Shown here: positions 1 through 8,282 of the stretch, piece by piece
How the letters are laid out: each line of letters begins with the position of its first letter
Numbering within the stretch: position 1 is the first letter of the stretch
Notes under the pieces: model-generated
The model's input: the letters and a program-made list of their open reading frames with translations, nothing else
The model's database searches: none
What the model was told of the DNA's origin: nothing
Translations under genes and position numbers: made by a program
Source of the DNA: Ruminococcaceae bacterium UBA1375
GTDB taxonomy: Bacteria > Bacillota > Clostridia > Oscillospirales > Ruminococcaceae
DNA: 64,000 bases
Reading direction: 5' to 3'
NCBI GenBank assembly: GCA_002305795.1
Contig: DBRF01000006.1
Coordinates: 24,570-88,569 of the forward strand

Positions 1-1
1 C

Positions 2-772
2 TTTGTGGGCACCCCCCAGTCCGGACTGCTCATCGACGGCGGCATCGGTATCCGCAACTATGCCGCCCAGCTGGCTCTGGCAGGGATTTCCCTTTCCGCA
101 CCCCAGGCGGTGCTGGTGACCCACGAGCATTCCGACCACGTCAGCGGCCTGCAAAAGATTGCCCTGCGCCATCACCTGCCGGTGTACGGCACCCCCGGCA
201 CTCTGGATGCTTTGGTGCAGAAGGGAATTTTGGACTACTCTTTGGATTTGCGGGTCATTCAGCCGGGGGAGACGGTGAGCCTGGGCAGCCAGTCCTTCAT
301 CGCTATCCCCACCCCCCACGACAGCGCCCAAAGCTGCTGCTACCGGGTGGAGCAGGGGGACCAGACCGTGATGGTCTGCACCGATCTGGGGCAGATGACC
401 CCGGAGATACATCATGCCCTTTCCGGCTGCGACACGGTGCTGCTGGAAAGCAACTACGACGAAGAGCTGATGGCTCACAGCCCCTATCCCTACTTCCTCC
501 GCCGGCGGATTGTGGGCAGCCGGGGACATTTGTCCAACACCGACTGCGCCAACGAGCTGGTGGAGCTGGCCAAAACGGGGGTGAAGCGGTTTGTGCTGGG
601 GCATCTCAGCCAGGAAAACAACCGCCCGGAGCTGGCCTACCAAAACGCCCTGTCCGCCCTGCTGGGGGCCGGGGCGGTGCCGGGGGAAGACTTTTCCCTG
701 TGGGTAGCCCCCCGGATCAACAACGGCCGGATTGTGTCCACGGAGGAAGCGGCATGTACCGAGTGTGGCTGA
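2..772 (+). CDS. MBL-fold metallohydrolase, WalJ/YycJ-like (5' end outside window)
   Basis: Beta-lactamase-fold metal-dependent hydrolase. The visible peptide starts in mid-domain (VGTPQSGLLIDGG), where family members normally carry an N-terminal SGSSGN segment, so the start lies upstream of the window and the gene is partial. The metal-binding motif HEHSDH is near visible residue 40, and a GHLSQENN histidine motif lies near residue 200. Family knowledge: in Firmicutes such proteins (YycJ/WalJ) sit in the walRK neighbourhood close to rlmH and have been linked to cell-wall homeostasis and exonuclease-like activity. The 19-bp overlap with rlmH supports that identity. The fold is certain; the exact substrate is not. 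Confidence 0.85.
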   Translation, partial: FVGTPQSGLLIDGGIGIRNYAAQLALAGISLSAPQAVLVTHEHSDHVSGLQKIALRHHLPVYGTPGTLDALVQKGILDYSLDLRVIQPGETVSLGSQSFIAIPTPHDSAQSCCYRVEQGDQTVMVCTDLGQMTPEIHHALSGCDTVLLESNYDEELMAHSPYPYFLRRRIVGSRGHLSNTDCANELVELAKTGVKRFVLGHLSQENNRPELAYQNALSALLGAGAVPGEDFSLWVAPRINNGRIVSTEEAACTECG

Positions 773-1236
773 TCTGCGTGGGCAGCTGTAAGGAAAAATA
801 TTGGCGGGAAGCGGTGGCGGAGTATCAGAAGCGGCTTTCCGGTTTTTGCAAGTTTACCCTGGTAGAAGTGCCGGAATACCGGCTGCCCGGCGACCCTTCC
901 CCCGCCCAGATTCAAAAAGGACTGGAGGAGGAGGGCAAGGCCCTGCTGGCCAAATGTCCCGCCGGAGCGGTGAAGATTCCCCTGTGCATTGAGGGAAAAG
1001 AGATGAGCAGCGAAAAGCTGGCTTCCTACCTGCAAACCCAGGGGGTGGGGGGCAGCGGCAGCTTTGCCCTGTTCATCGGAGGCAGCTACGGGCTGTGGGA
1101 GGAGCTGAAAAACCAGGGGCAGCTGAAGCTGTCCATCTCCCCCATGACCTTTCCCCACCAGCTGGCCAGGGTGATGGTGATGGAGCAGCTGTACCGGTGC
1201 TTCTGCATCCTGGCGGGGAAGACATATCATAAATAA
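754..1236 (+). CDS. rlmH: 23S rRNA (pseudouridine-1915-N3)-methyltransferase RlmH
   Basis: SPOUT-class methyltransferase that uses S-adenosylmethionine to methylate pseudouridine 1915 in helix 69 of 23S rRNA on assembled 70S ribosomes. The 160-residue length is typical of the family. The C-terminal knot signature LFIGGSYG, the LSPMT-like LSISPMTFPH segment and the characteristic C-terminal YHK are all present. The ATG at 754 follows a GGAGG at 742-746; an in-frame start at 700 would add 18 residues absent from the family. The gene overlaps the end of the upstream hydrolase by 19 bp, so the two are probably translationally coupled. A hairpin with a T-run follows. Confidence 0.96.
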   Translation: MYRVWLICVGSCKEKYWREAVAEYQKRLSGFCKFTLVEVPEYRLPGDPSPAQIQKGLEEEGKALLAKCPAGAVKIPLCIEGKEMSSEKLASYLQTQGVGGSGSFALFIGGSYGLWEELKNQGQLKLSISPMTFPHQLARVMVMEQLYRCFCILAGKTYHK

Positions 1237-1258
1237 ACGGATCTTTAGTACATATACG

Positions 1259-1289
1259 GCTGTCGGGCTGGTTCCGGCGGCTGTTTTTT
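1259..1289 (+). terminator. Rho-independent terminator after rlmH
   Basis: Eight-bp stem (GCTGTCGG at 1259-1266 with CCGGCGGC at 1274-1281, two G-U pairs) followed by a run of six T. It lies 23 bp past the rlmH stop and just before the recD2 promoter. Confidence 0.7.
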
Positions 1290-1313
1290 GTGTGTCGGAA
1301 CAAGAACAATAGT

Positions 1314-1341
1314 TTGACATTTTTTGTGTGCTTGTTATAAT
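1314..1341 (+). promoter_or_regulatory. Sigma-A promoter of recD2
   Basis: TTGACA at 1314-1319, 16-bp spacer, TATAAT at 1336-1341. Both boxes are perfect consensus. The recD2 start codon is 50 bp downstream. Confidence 0.85.
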
Positions 1342-1391
1342 AGAAGTATCATTTGCCCTTTGGAAAAAGGCATCGCAAGGAGGTGTACCCC

Positions 1392-3602
1392 ATGGCCTTT
1401 CGCAAACAGGAGCTGGACCAGCTTTCCGGCACGGTGGAAGAGGTAGTCTTCGCCAATCCGGACACCGGCTTTGCCGTCGTCGACCTGGACGCTGAAGGCA
1501 CCTTAATCAGCGCTGTGGGGGAGATGCCGGGGATTTCCCAGGGGGAGGAAGTGACTCTCCGGGGGAGGTTTACCCAACACCCGGTGTACGGGGAGCAGTT
1601 CAAGGTGGAGCTTTGCACCCGCACCCTCCCTTCCACCTCCAAGGCCATTGAAAAGTATCTGGCCGGCGGGGTCATCAAAGGCATCGGCCCGAAATTGGCC
1701 CGCCAGCTGGTGGAGCATTTCGGGGACGACACCCTGCTGGTGATGGATCAAGAGCCCCAGCGCCTTCTGGAGATCAAGGGCATTTCCCAGCAGAAGCTGG
1801 ACGGGTTTTTGGAGCAGTTCCGCCAGGTGTTCGGGGTGCAGAGTTTGCTGCTGCTCCTCACCCCCTACGGGGTGGGGTCGGCCCAGGCGGTGAGCCTGTT
1901 TAAGGCCTACGGGGAGATGGCGGTGACCCTGTTAAAGAAAAACCCCTACCTGGCCTGCGACCCCCGGTTCGGGGTACCCTTTCCCACCTGCGACGCCATG
2001 GCCAAAGCCTTTGGCCTTCCCCCGGACGGGAAGGAGCGGCTGACGGCGGGGCTGAAGTACACCCTGTCCCACAATCTGCAAAACGGCCACACCGCCCTGC
2101 CCAAAGATCGGCTGGTGGCCACCGCCGCCAAGCTGCTGGACCAGCCCCCGGATACCGTGGAGCAGGCCCTGGACGCCGCTTTGGAGGAGGAGCAGCTCTG
2201 CCGCTGCGATTTGGGCAGGGAGACCATCTCCCTGCCGGAGTACTTTTTGGCGGAGCAGTACATTGCCGCCCGGATTGCCGGGATGCTGCGGGTGGAGCTG
2301 GAGCCTCCCAGGGGTTTGGAGCAGGCGGTGGACGCCTGGGAAGAAGCTCACGGCATCCGGTACGAAGCCTTGCAGCGCCGGGCTATTTTGGACTGCTTTT
2401 CCTGGGGAGTGCTGATTCTCACCGGGGGCCCCGGCACCGGCAAAACCACCACCCTCAACGGCATGCTGGACCTGCTGGAGGAGCAGGGCTATGCCCTGGC
2501 CCTCTGCGCCCCCACCGGCCGGGCGGCCAAGCGGATGAGCGAAATCACCCATCGGGACGCCAAAACCGTCCACCGGCTGCTGGAGGTGGACTACGACGGG
2601 GAGCTGCTCTCCTTCCGCCGCAACGAGAAAAATCCCCTGAAGGCGGACGTAGTGGTGGTGGACGAGGTGTCCATGGTGGACACCCTGCTGATGGAGGCCC
2701 TGCTGCGGGGAATCAAGCCCAATGGGCGGCTGATTCTGGTGGGGGACTACCACCAGCTCCCCAGCGTGGGGGCGGGGAATGTGCTGTGGGACTTATTGCA
2801 GCAGCAAGCCATCCCCACGGTGCGGCTGACCCAGGTGTTCCGCCAGGCGGCCAAAAGCCGGATCATCACCAACGCCCACGCCGTGGTGGCGGGGGAAATG
2901 CCGGACCTGTCCCGGCAGGGGGCGGAGGATTTCTTTTTCCTCAAGCAGTTAAACCAGCCCCTGGCGGCCCAGCTGGTGGCGGATTTGGCGGCACGGCGGC
3001 TGCCCAGGGCTTACGATTTGGATGCCATGGAGCAGGTGCAGGTGCTCTGTCCCCAGCGCAAAGGCACGGTGGGCACCGCCCAGCTGAACACCATGCTGCA
3101 AAATCTGCTCAACCCCCCGGACCCCTCCAAAGGGGAGTTCCAGAGCATGGGCTACCTGTACCGGGAACGGGACAAGGTGATGCAGACCAAAAACAACTAC
3201 AACATCCCCTGGAAGCGGGGACAGGAGGACGGGGAAGGGATTTTCAACGGGGATATCGGCATTATAAGGATGATTGACCCCGGCAGCAAAACCGCCGCCA
3301 TTGACTTTGACGGCCGCATCGCCTACTACACCTTTCAGATGGCCGCCGAGCTGGAGCTGGCCTACGCCATCACTGTCCACAAAAGCCAGGGCAGCGAGTT
3401 CGACGCCGTGGTCATGCCCATTTTAGGGGGGTACGACAAGCTGTACTACCGCAACCTGCTGTACACCGCCATGACCCGTGCCAAGCGCCTGCTGGTGTTG
3501 GTGGGGGACCCGGGCCGTTTGCGGTTCATGGTGGAGAACAACCGCAAAAGCGTGCGGTTCACCAACCTGGGACGGCTGCTGGGGGCGTATTTGGAGAGTT
3601 GA
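1392..3602 (+). CDS. recD2: ATP-dependent RecD2-type DNA helicase
   Basis: Superfamily 1 helicase of the RecD2/YrrC type, 736 residues. An N-terminal region with a helix-hairpin-helix segment (GVIKGIGPKLARQL, about residues 95-110) marks RecD2 rather than the RecD subunit of RecBCD. Walker A GGPGTGKTT is near residue 345, Walker B VVVDEVSMVD near 420, and the C-terminal motifs AYAITVHKSQGSEFD (about 656) and YTAMTRAKR (about 690) complete the motor. Family role: 5'-3' unwinding in replication-associated repair in bacteria. The ATG at 1392 has AAGGAGG 8-14 bases upstream; the upstream in-frame ATG at 1353 lacks one. Single-gene transcription unit by context. Confidence 0.95.
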   Translation: MAFRKQELDQLSGTVEEVVFANPDTGFAVVDLDAEGTLISAVGEMPGISQGEEVTLRGRFTQHPVYGEQFKVELCTRTLPSTSKAIEKYLAGGVIKGIGPKLARQLVEHFGDDTLLVMDQEPQRLLEIKGISQQKLDGFLEQFRQVFGVQSLLLLLTPYGVGSAQAVSLFKAYGEMAVTLLKKNPYLACDPRFGVPFPTCDAMAKAFGLPPDGKERLTAGLKYTLSHNLQNGHTALPKDRLVATAAKLLDQPPDTVEQALDAALEEEQLCRCDLGRETISLPEYFLAEQYIAARIAGMLRVELEPPRGLEQAVDAWEEAHGIRYEALQRRAILDCFSWGVLILTGGPGTGKTTTLNGMLDLLEEQGYALALCAPTGRAAKRMSEITHRDAKTVHRLLEVDYDGELLSFRRNEKNPLKADVVVVDEVSMVDTLLMEALLRGIKPNGRLILVGDYHQLPSVGAGNVLWDLLQQQAIPTVRLTQVFRQAAKSRIITNAHAVVAGEMPDLSRQGAEDFFFLKQLNQPLAAQLVADLAARRLPRAYDLDAMEQVQVLCPQRKGTVGTAQLNTMLQNLLNPPDPSKGEFQSMGYLYRERDKVMQTKNNYNIPWKRGQEDGEGIFNGDIGIIRMIDPGSKTAAIDFDGRIAYYTFQMAAELELAYAITVHKSQGSEFDAVVMPILGGYDKLYYRNLLYTAMTRAKRLLVLVGDPGRLRFMVENNRKSVRFTNLGRLLGAYLES

Positions 3603-3628
3603 CGGGGCGGCGAGAAATATGCTACAAT
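3599..3628 (+). promoter_or_regulatory. Probable sigma-A promoter for the mreB-family gene
   Basis: TTGACG at 3599-3604, 18-bp spacer, TACAAT at 3623-3628. It overlaps the recD2 stop codon and leaves a leader of about 200 nt that carries a degenerate copy of the AATCCACTGCGTGGGATT repeat. Confidence 0.55.
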
Positions 3629-3720
3629 GGATGAAATAGGAGAATCTTAAAGTTTTCGGTCTGAAACAAGTCTTTGGCTAGTTTTGAACAAACCGAAGAT
3701 TGGGTTCGTTTTTCTTCCCA

Positions 3721-3785
3721 AGGCTGGCGGGCGAATCCCACGCAGTGGATTCGAATCCCACGCTGTGGATTCTATCCCCTGCATA
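3721..3785 (-). repeat. Degenerate copy of the AATCCACTGCGTGGGATT intergenic repeat
   Basis: Two tandem palindromic cores (GAATCCCACGCAGTGGATTC, then a one-base variant CGCTGTGG) at about 3732-3773, between recD2 and the mreB-family gene. The same core occurs near 10670, 24950, 40860 and 52690. Confidence 0.75.
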
Positions 3786-3834
3786 GAAATGATTTTATTC
3801 TGTTTTGCCATTTCAAAGAAAGGAAGCAGTTTCC

Positions 3835-4848
3835 ATGGCTTCATTTGACATCGGTATCGACTTAGGTACCACCAAGATTATGATCTGCCGCAGCGACAAG
3901 GGCGTGGTGCTCAACGAGCCCAGCATTGTGGCCTACAACAAAAAAACCGAAGAAGTGGTGGCGGTGGGCAAAAAGGCCTACGATATGCTGGGCAAAACCC
4001 CGGAATACATCGTGGCAGAAAAGCCGTTGAAAGACGGGGTCATCAGCAACCATAAGCTCACCGAACTGATGATTAAGGAGTTTATCAAGCAGGTCTGCGG
4101 CAATTTCGTCATCAAACCCCGGATTGTCATCTGCATTCCCAGCGTCACCACCGACGTGGAGCGCCGGGCGGTGGTGGAGACGGCTCTGGCGGCAGGGGCA
4201 CGGAAGGTGTACCTCATCGAAGAGCCCATTGCGGCGGCGTTGGGCGCCGGCATCGACATTTTGGAGCCCAAGGGCAACCTGCTGGTGGACATCGGCGGCG
4301 GCACCACCGACGTGGCGGTGATCAGCTTAAACGGCATTGTGCTCAGTCAGTCCTTGAAGGTGGCGGGCAACAGCTTTGACGAAGAAATCATCCGGTTTTT
4401 CCTCAACCGCTACAAGCTGTCCATCGGCCAGCGGATGGCGGAGAACGTGAAAAAACAGGTGGGCTGCGTCTATCATCCCGATCCCTCCAACACCTGCACC
4501 GTCAAGGGCAGGAACCTGTTGACGGTGTACCCCCAGGCCATCCAGGTGGACGAAGCCACCCTCTGCGAAGTGCTGCGGCCCTTGGCGGACAAGATTGTGG
4601 AGAAAATTAAGCAGGTGCTGGAACAGACCCCGCCGGAGCTGGTGGGGGACATCTACACCAGCGGCATCCACATGACCGGCGGCGGCAGCCTGATCCGGGG
4701 CCTGTCCGATTTGATCCGGGACGAGATTAAAATCCCGGTGGAAGTGGTGGAGGACCCCGTCGGCGCAGTGAGCCGGGGAACGGGGTTGAGCTTCAAGTAT
4801 TTGGAATCCTTCCAGGAAGGGTTTACCGACGCAGATACTTATCATTGA
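3835..4848 (+). CDS. MreB/Mbl-family rod-shape-determining actin homologue
   Basis: Cytoskeletal ATPase of the actin/Hsp70 fold that polymerises under the membrane and positions peptidoglycan synthesis. The 337-residue length is typical of MreB/Mbl. The phosphate-1 motif DIGIDLGTTK is at residues 4-13, phosphate-2 LLVDIGGGTTD near 148 and the adenosine motif HMTGGGSLIRG near 278. The ATG at 3835 has AGGAAG about 9 bases upstream; an in-frame start at 3805 would add ten unmatched residues. No mreC or mreD follows, so this is a stand-alone paralogue (Mbl or MreBH type possible) and I leave the symbol open. Confidence 0.92.
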   Translation: MASFDIGIDLGTTKIMICRSDKGVVLNEPSIVAYNKKTEEVVAVGKKAYDMLGKTPEYIVAEKPLKDGVISNHKLTELMIKEFIKQVCGNFVIKPRIVICIPSVTTDVERRAVVETALAAGARKVYLIEEPIAAALGAGIDILEPKGNLLVDIGGGTTDVAVISLNGIVLSQSLKVAGNSFDEEIIRFFLNRYKLSIGQRMAENVKKQVGCVYHPDPSNTCTVKGRNLLTVYPQAIQVDEATLCEVLRPLADKIVEKIKQVLEQTPPELVGDIYTSGIHMTGGGSLIRGLSDLIRDEIKIPVEVVEDPVGAVSRGTGLSFKYLESFQEGFTDADTYH

Positions 4849-4882
4849 TGACTGGTTTCCCCCGCAGGACTGCGGTGCGGCC

Positions 4883-4911
4883 TTGACAGAACTTCAATAA
4901 ATGGGTAAAAT
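4883..4911 (+). promoter_or_regulatory. Promoter of the locus-1 antitoxin-like small RNA
   Basis: TTGACA 4883-4888, 17-bp spacer, TAAAAT 4906-4911. It faces the small toxin gene encoded on the opposite strand. Confidence 0.7.
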
Positions 4912-4917
4912 AAAAAC

Positions 4918-5001
4918 AGAAGGACAAAGCAAAACAGCTTGTCCCCTGCTATGGTATTAAGTGACCGCTAGCCTGGTACGCAGAGCGGTCACTTCTTTTT
5001 T
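4918..5001 (+). ncRNA. Putative type I antitoxin RNA, locus 1
   Basis: Predicted RNA of about 85 nt from the promoter at 4883-4911 to the terminator hairpin at 4959-4994. Its 5' region carries AGAAGGACAAAGC followed by GCTTGTCC, which pairs as GGAC...GTCC plus AAGC...GCTT. The same motif opens the small RNAs predicted at 25461-25549 and 33579-33661. The 3' end is antisense to the last codons of the toxin ORF. Boundaries are inferred, not mapped. Confidence 0.62.
4959..5001 (+). terminator. Terminator hairpin shared by the convergent locus-1 transcripts
   Basis: Eleven-bp perfect stem AAGTGACCGCT (4959-4969) / AGCGGTCACTT (4984-4994), then CTTTTTT. The toxin stop codon (4989-4991 on the minus strand) lies inside the stem. 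The T-run serves the plus-strand RNA; the minus-strand side is not T-rich. Confidence 0.8.
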
Positions 5002-5078
5002 GTCATTGACCAGACTAAGCCAACAATGCTCACCAACAGTAAGCAAAATTGAATCAAATCAGACCAACTGACTTCCAC
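4989..5078 (-). CDS. Small hydrophobic toxin-like peptide, locus 1 (29 aa)
   Basis: Reads from a GTG at 5078-5076 to TGA at 4991-4989. The peptide starts MEVSWSDLIQFC, continues with a hydrophobic helix of about 17 residues and ends SMTKKK. The GTG is preceded by a purine-rich GGGGAGGGG at ideal spacing. The design (acidic/Trp N-terminus, one membrane segment, basic tail) matches type I toxins of the Fst and holin-like-toxin families and the two sister ORFs at 25377-25457 and 33650-33748. Expected to insert in the inner membrane; toxicity is inferred. The TGA sits in the terminator stem. Confidence 0.65.
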   Translation of the reverse strand: MEVSWSDLIQFCLLLVSIVGLVWSMTKKK

Positions 5079-5124
5079 GGTATCCCCTCCCCTCTTTCCG
5101 TTCGTGTCCTGTGGACCAAGAAAA

Positions 5125-5198
5125 CGGATGTGGGGGCAAGCCGCCGCTGTTAATTTACTTTATCCTTCTGCCCCGGCAAAAACCGGTAGGCAAATGCT
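5125..5198 (-). promoter_or_regulatory. Conserved structured leader of the locus-1 toxin mRNA
   Basis: On the minus strand, a CCGGT-UUUU-GCCGG hairpin is followed by GGGGCA...GGAT and later TGCCCC...ATCC. The latter form two crossing helices, i.e. an H-type pseudoknot. The same arrangement recurs in the locus-2 leader with different intervening sequence. A -10-like TATCAT with upstream TG (5207-5212) precedes it. Confidence 0.55.
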
Positions 5199-5206
5199 AT
5201 AGGATA

Positions 5207-5215
5207 ATGATAGCA
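5207..5215 (-). promoter_or_regulatory. Extended -10 promoter of the locus-1 toxin
   Basis: On the minus strand TGC-TATCAT (TATCAT 5212-5207) aligns base for base with the TATAAT of the locus-2 toxin promoter, 11 nt before the conserved TTTGCC of the leader. No good -35 box is seen, so the promoter is probably weak. Confidence 0.45.
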
Positions 5216-5271
5216 GAAGATGTTGCTTTTTATTGAGAAATAACGTTTGTTACAATAAACTAGCGCAGCAA

Positions 5272-5307
5272 AAAGCCCACACGGCTTTCGGATTCCGTGT
5301 GGGCTTT
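5272..5307 (-). terminator. Terminator of gltX
   Basis: Thirteen-bp stem AAAGCCCACACGG (5272-5284) / CCGTGTGGGCTTT (5295-5307), with a T-run when read on the minus strand downstream of gltX. Confidence 0.85.
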
Positions 5308-5336
5308 GCTTTATCTGTTTGTTTTTGGGAGAGGAA

Positions 5337-6815
5337 TTACCCCTGGGCTCCCGCCGCCGCTTCCAGCCGGGCGATGCCGTCCTTCATCCGGGCGATGGTT
5401 TCCTTCTTGCCTAAAATCTCCGCCAGGTCGATGCCGCCGCCGGGGGTAAACTGCTTGCCGGAGATGGCGGTGCGCAGCGGCCACAGCACCACTCCGTTTT
5501 TCACCCCCAGCTTGCCGATGACCTCAAAGCAGACTTCGTGAATCTTTTCCAGGTTCCAATCCCCTTCGTCCACGGCGTCCAGGGCGGGGAGCAGTTCCTT
5601 TAAGCTCACCAGGGAGTTTTCCGGGTTGGTCTTCATTTTCTTGTGCCGGTACATCTCCACATCGTAGTCCGGCAGGGCGTCGATGAAGTCCACCTGATCG
5701 GGGATGTCGGTGAACAGCTCGGTGCGGGGCTGGAGCATCTGGGCCAGCAGCTTCAGGTCGATGTCCTCCCGCTTGCAGGTCTGGCGGATGTAGGGCAGGG
5801 CCTTTTCCAAAAATTCCTCCACCGAGAGCTTGCGAATGTAGGCGCCGTTGATGGCTTTCAGCTTCTGGGTGTCGAAGATGGCGGGGGACTTGCTGATGCC
5901 CGCCACGTCAAACTCTTGGGCCAGCTCTTCCAGGGTGAAGATTTCGTTTTCTCCCTTGGGAGCCCAGCCAAGCAGGGCGATGTAGTTCACCACCGCTTCG
6001 GTGAGGTAGCCCTTGGCAATCAAATCTTCAAAGGAAGCGTCCCCGTTGCGCTTAGAGAGCTTGTGGGTGGCGTCCTTCATCACCGGGGGGCAGTGGATGT
6101 ACACCGGGATGTCCCAGCCGAAGGCCTGATACAGCAGGTTGTACTTGGGGGTGGAGGAAAGGTACTCGTTGCCCCGGATGACATGGGTGATGCCCATGGT
6201 GTGGTCGTCCACCACGTTGGCGAAGTTGTAGGTGGGCATGCCGTCGGTCTTAATTAAAATCTGGTCGTCCAGGGTGGAGTTGTCCACGGTGATGGTGCCG
6301 AAGACGGCGTCCTCAAAGGAGGTGGTGCCTTCCCGGGGGCACTTCTGCCGGATCACATAGGGGATGCCGGCGTCCAGCTTTTCCTGCACCTCTTCCTTGG
6401 ACAGGTTGCGGCAGTGGCCGTCGTACATGGGCGGAATGCCGCTGGCCTGCTGGATCTCCCGCAGCTCGGTGAGCCGGTCTTTGTCGCAGAAGCAGTAGTA
6501 GGCGTGGCCGCTTTCCACCAGCTGTTCGGCGTACTTCTTAAACATCCCCATGCGCTCACTCTGGATGTAGGGACCCACCGGGCCGCCCACGTCGGGGCCT
6601 TCGTCCCAGTTCAGGCCGGCCTGGCGAAGGGTGTTGTAGATGATGTCCACCGCCCCTTCCACATACCGTTCCTGGTCGGTGTCCTCAATGCGGAGGATGA
6701 AGGAGCCGTGGTTCTTTTTCGCCAGCAGATAGGCGTATAACGCAGTGCGCAGATTGCCAACGTGCATGTACCCGGTGGGGCTGGGGGCAAATCTGGTGCG
6801 GACCGTATTGGACAT
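5337..6815 (-). CDS. gltX: Glutamyl-tRNA synthetase
   Basis: Class I synthetase charging tRNA-Glu in the cytoplasm, 492 residues as usual for bacterial GltX. The N-terminal RFAPSPTGYMHVGN carries the HIGH-type motif (HVGN, residues 18-21), and KLSKRNGD near residue 253 is the KMSKS equivalent. The gatCAB amidotransferase further along implies that Gln-tRNA may be made from misacylated Glu-tRNA, so this enzyme is a candidate non-discriminating GluRS (inference). A consensus promoter lies 40-70 bp upstream and a strong terminator follows. Confidence 0.97.
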   Translation of the reverse strand: MSNTVRTRFAPSPTGYMHVGNLRTALYAYLLAKKNHGSFILRIEDTDQERYVEGAVDIIYNTLRQAGLNWDEGPDVGGPVGPYIQSERMGMFKKYAEQLVESGHAYYCFCDKDRLTELREIQQASGIPPMYDGHCRNLSKEEVQEKLDAGIPYVIRQKCPREGTTSFEDAVFGTITVDNSTLDDQILIKTDGMPTYNFANVVDDHTMGITHVIRGNEYLSSTPKYNLLYQAFGWDIPVYIHCPPVMKDATHKLSKRNGDASFEDLIAKGYLTEAVVNYIALLGWAPKGENEIFTLEELAQEFDVAGISKSPAIFDTQKLKAINGAYIRKLSVEEFLEKALPYIRQTCKREDIDLKLLAQMLQPRTELFTDIPDQVDFIDALPDYDVEMYRHKKMKTNPENSLVSLKELLPALDAVDEGDWNLEKIHEVCFEVIGKLGVKNGVVLWPLRTAISGKQFTPGGGIDLAEILGKKETIARMKDGIARLEAAAGAQG

Positions 6816-6854
6816 AGAAAAATTCCCTCTCTTTTTATCTGGATACTTAGACTT

Positions 6855-6883
6855 ATTGTAGCAGTATCCGCCGGGTTTGTCAA
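6855..6883 (-). promoter_or_regulatory. Sigma-A promoter of gltX
   Basis: On the minus strand TTGACA (6883-6878), 17-bp spacer, TACAAT (6860-6855), about 40 bp before the gltX ATG. Confidence 0.82.
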
Positions 6884-6905
6884 TCCAAAGTCCGGCCGTT
6901 TCCCC

Positions 6906-8063
6906 TTATTCCCCCTGGACATTGTAATAGACATCCCCCTGCACCGATTCCGCCAGGGCAACCAGTTCTTCCTGGGTCAAAGGGGCGGTGCTGCGGAGTT
7001 GCAGGGTGCAGCAGCCGTCAATCCAGGCGATTTCCGATACTTCCTCGTTGATGTGGACAAAGGCGGGGTTGCCGTTGACTGTGGCGTCCTGGACCGAGCT
7101 TTGGTCCTCCAGCTCCGCCCAGCCCATTCCGCCGGTAAATGGGAGGTAGAAATGGGTGGTGCCGGTTTCGACTTCAAACAGGGTGGCCGGTCCGGTGGTG
7201 GAGAGCAGGGCCAGCACCTCCCCGTCCTGGTTTTGGTATTTTTCCAGGGTTTTCCCCACCTGGACGGTGTCCCCACCCAGCAGGGTCCAGCCTTCCGGGG
7301 CCTGGGGGAAGGTGTAGGAGGGGACGCTTTCCGGAATTTCCGGATTGCCTTCGCTGCGGTAGTATTCCATCTCGTATAGGGTGAAGCCGTCTTCCCCTGT
7401 TTCTTGGGTGGTGCCGCCCCGCACCAGCTCCAAGGGCCGGATGGGCGGGGGCTCATAGGCCAGCATTCGGGGGTTTTCATAGCTCACCAGGGAGACCCAT
7501 TCCAGCATCTGGTTAACGTCCAAATCCTGGTAGCACCTCAGGGAAAAGAGGTTTTGCGCTTCCACCCAGTAGACCTGGGTGGTGGTGCGGGAGACCTGCT
7601 GGGCCCCGTCCCAGGCGGTGGTGGTAGTTTGGCTGTAAATCACCTGGTTGTCCCCAAACTGCACTTCCTGGATGGTGGCGGGGTCCAGGCTGTTCAGGTC
7701 CAGCACGGCGCTGTGGCCCTGGGAGAAGGACATTTCCACCCCTTCCTGGGACTGGAACACATCCGGGCTGGCTTCCCCGCCGGCGGGATAACGGATTCTG
7801 GCTTCTTCGGTCTGGGTCCAGCCTTGGGGCGGGGTCAGGGTGTAGTAAGGCTGGGGGGTGCTGCCGTCCCCGGCGGCCTCCACCGCCCCTTCCCGGAGCT
7901 GGCAGTCCACGATATTTCCGGTGGTCTGGCTGCGGAGAATCTCAAAGGGTTTTTCCGGCTCCGGCTGCCCCAGCAGCAGCCAGATCAGCAGGGCGGCGAT
8001 GGCGAGGACGGCCATGGGGATGGCAATCCAGAGGATTCGCTTTCCTTTTTTGCTTATGGCCAT
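6906..8063 (-). CDS. Membrane-anchored exported protein with two DUF4367-like domains
   Basis: 385 residues. A basic KKGKR stretch and one hydrophobic helix (about residues 9-30) suggest a signal anchor facing the cell exterior. Two similar halves follow, about residues 38-205 and 210-385. The second ends with an IAWIDGCCTLQL...LTQEELVALAES pattern typical of DUF4367 domains, which are often found in anti-sigma-factor-like surface proteins of Clostridia. The ATG at 8063 follows GGAAAGGA; an in-frame start at 8108 has no such site. Own promoter at 8120-8148. Function unknown. Confidence 0.8.
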   Translation of the reverse strand: MAISKKGKRILWIAIPMAVLAIAALLIWLLLGQPEPEKPFEILRSQTTGNIVDCQLREGAVEAAGDGSTPQPYYTLTPPQGWTQTEEARIRYPAGGEASPDVFQSQEGVEMSFSQGHSAVLDLNSLDPATIQEVQFGDNQVIYSQTTTTAWDGAQQVSRTTTQVYWVEAQNLFSLRCYQDLDVNQMLEWVSLVSYENPRMLAYEPPPIRPLELVRGGTTQETGEDGFTLYEMEYYRSEGNPEIPESVPSYTFPQAPEGWTLLGGDTVQVGKTLEKYQNQDGEVLALLSTTGPATLFEVETGTTHFYLPFTGGMGWAELEDQSSVQDATVNGNPAFVHINEEVSEIAWIDGCCTLQLRSTAPLTQEELVALAESVQGDVYYNVQGE

Positions 8064-8119
8064 TGGGCACACATCCTTTCCAGAGAGAAATTTTTCAGGC
8101 CGGAACATATTCTAATTTC

Positions 8120-8148
8120 AGTATAACATACGGGGGATTCTTTTACAA
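8120..8148 (-). promoter_or_regulatory. Promoter of the DUF4367-like gene
   Basis: On the minus strand TTGTAA (8148-8143), 17-bp spacer, TATACT (8125-8120). Confidence 0.65.
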
Positions 8149-8217
8149 TCCAAAATGCAGGGGGAGTTTTTGTGCAAAAATCCTACAATTCTTGCGAAAA
8201 TCTCCCCTTTCCCTTCA

Positions 8218-8246
8218 TTGACAACCGCCTGCGGATTTGCTACACT
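8218..8246 (+). promoter_or_regulatory. Promoter of the CNNM/CorC-ispD operon
   Basis: TTGACA 8218-8223, 17-bp spacer, TACACT 8241-8246, 36 bp before the GTG start. Confidence 0.78.
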
Positions 8247-8282
8247 AAAGGATAATAAATTGAAAAAAGGAGTGTACCTTCC

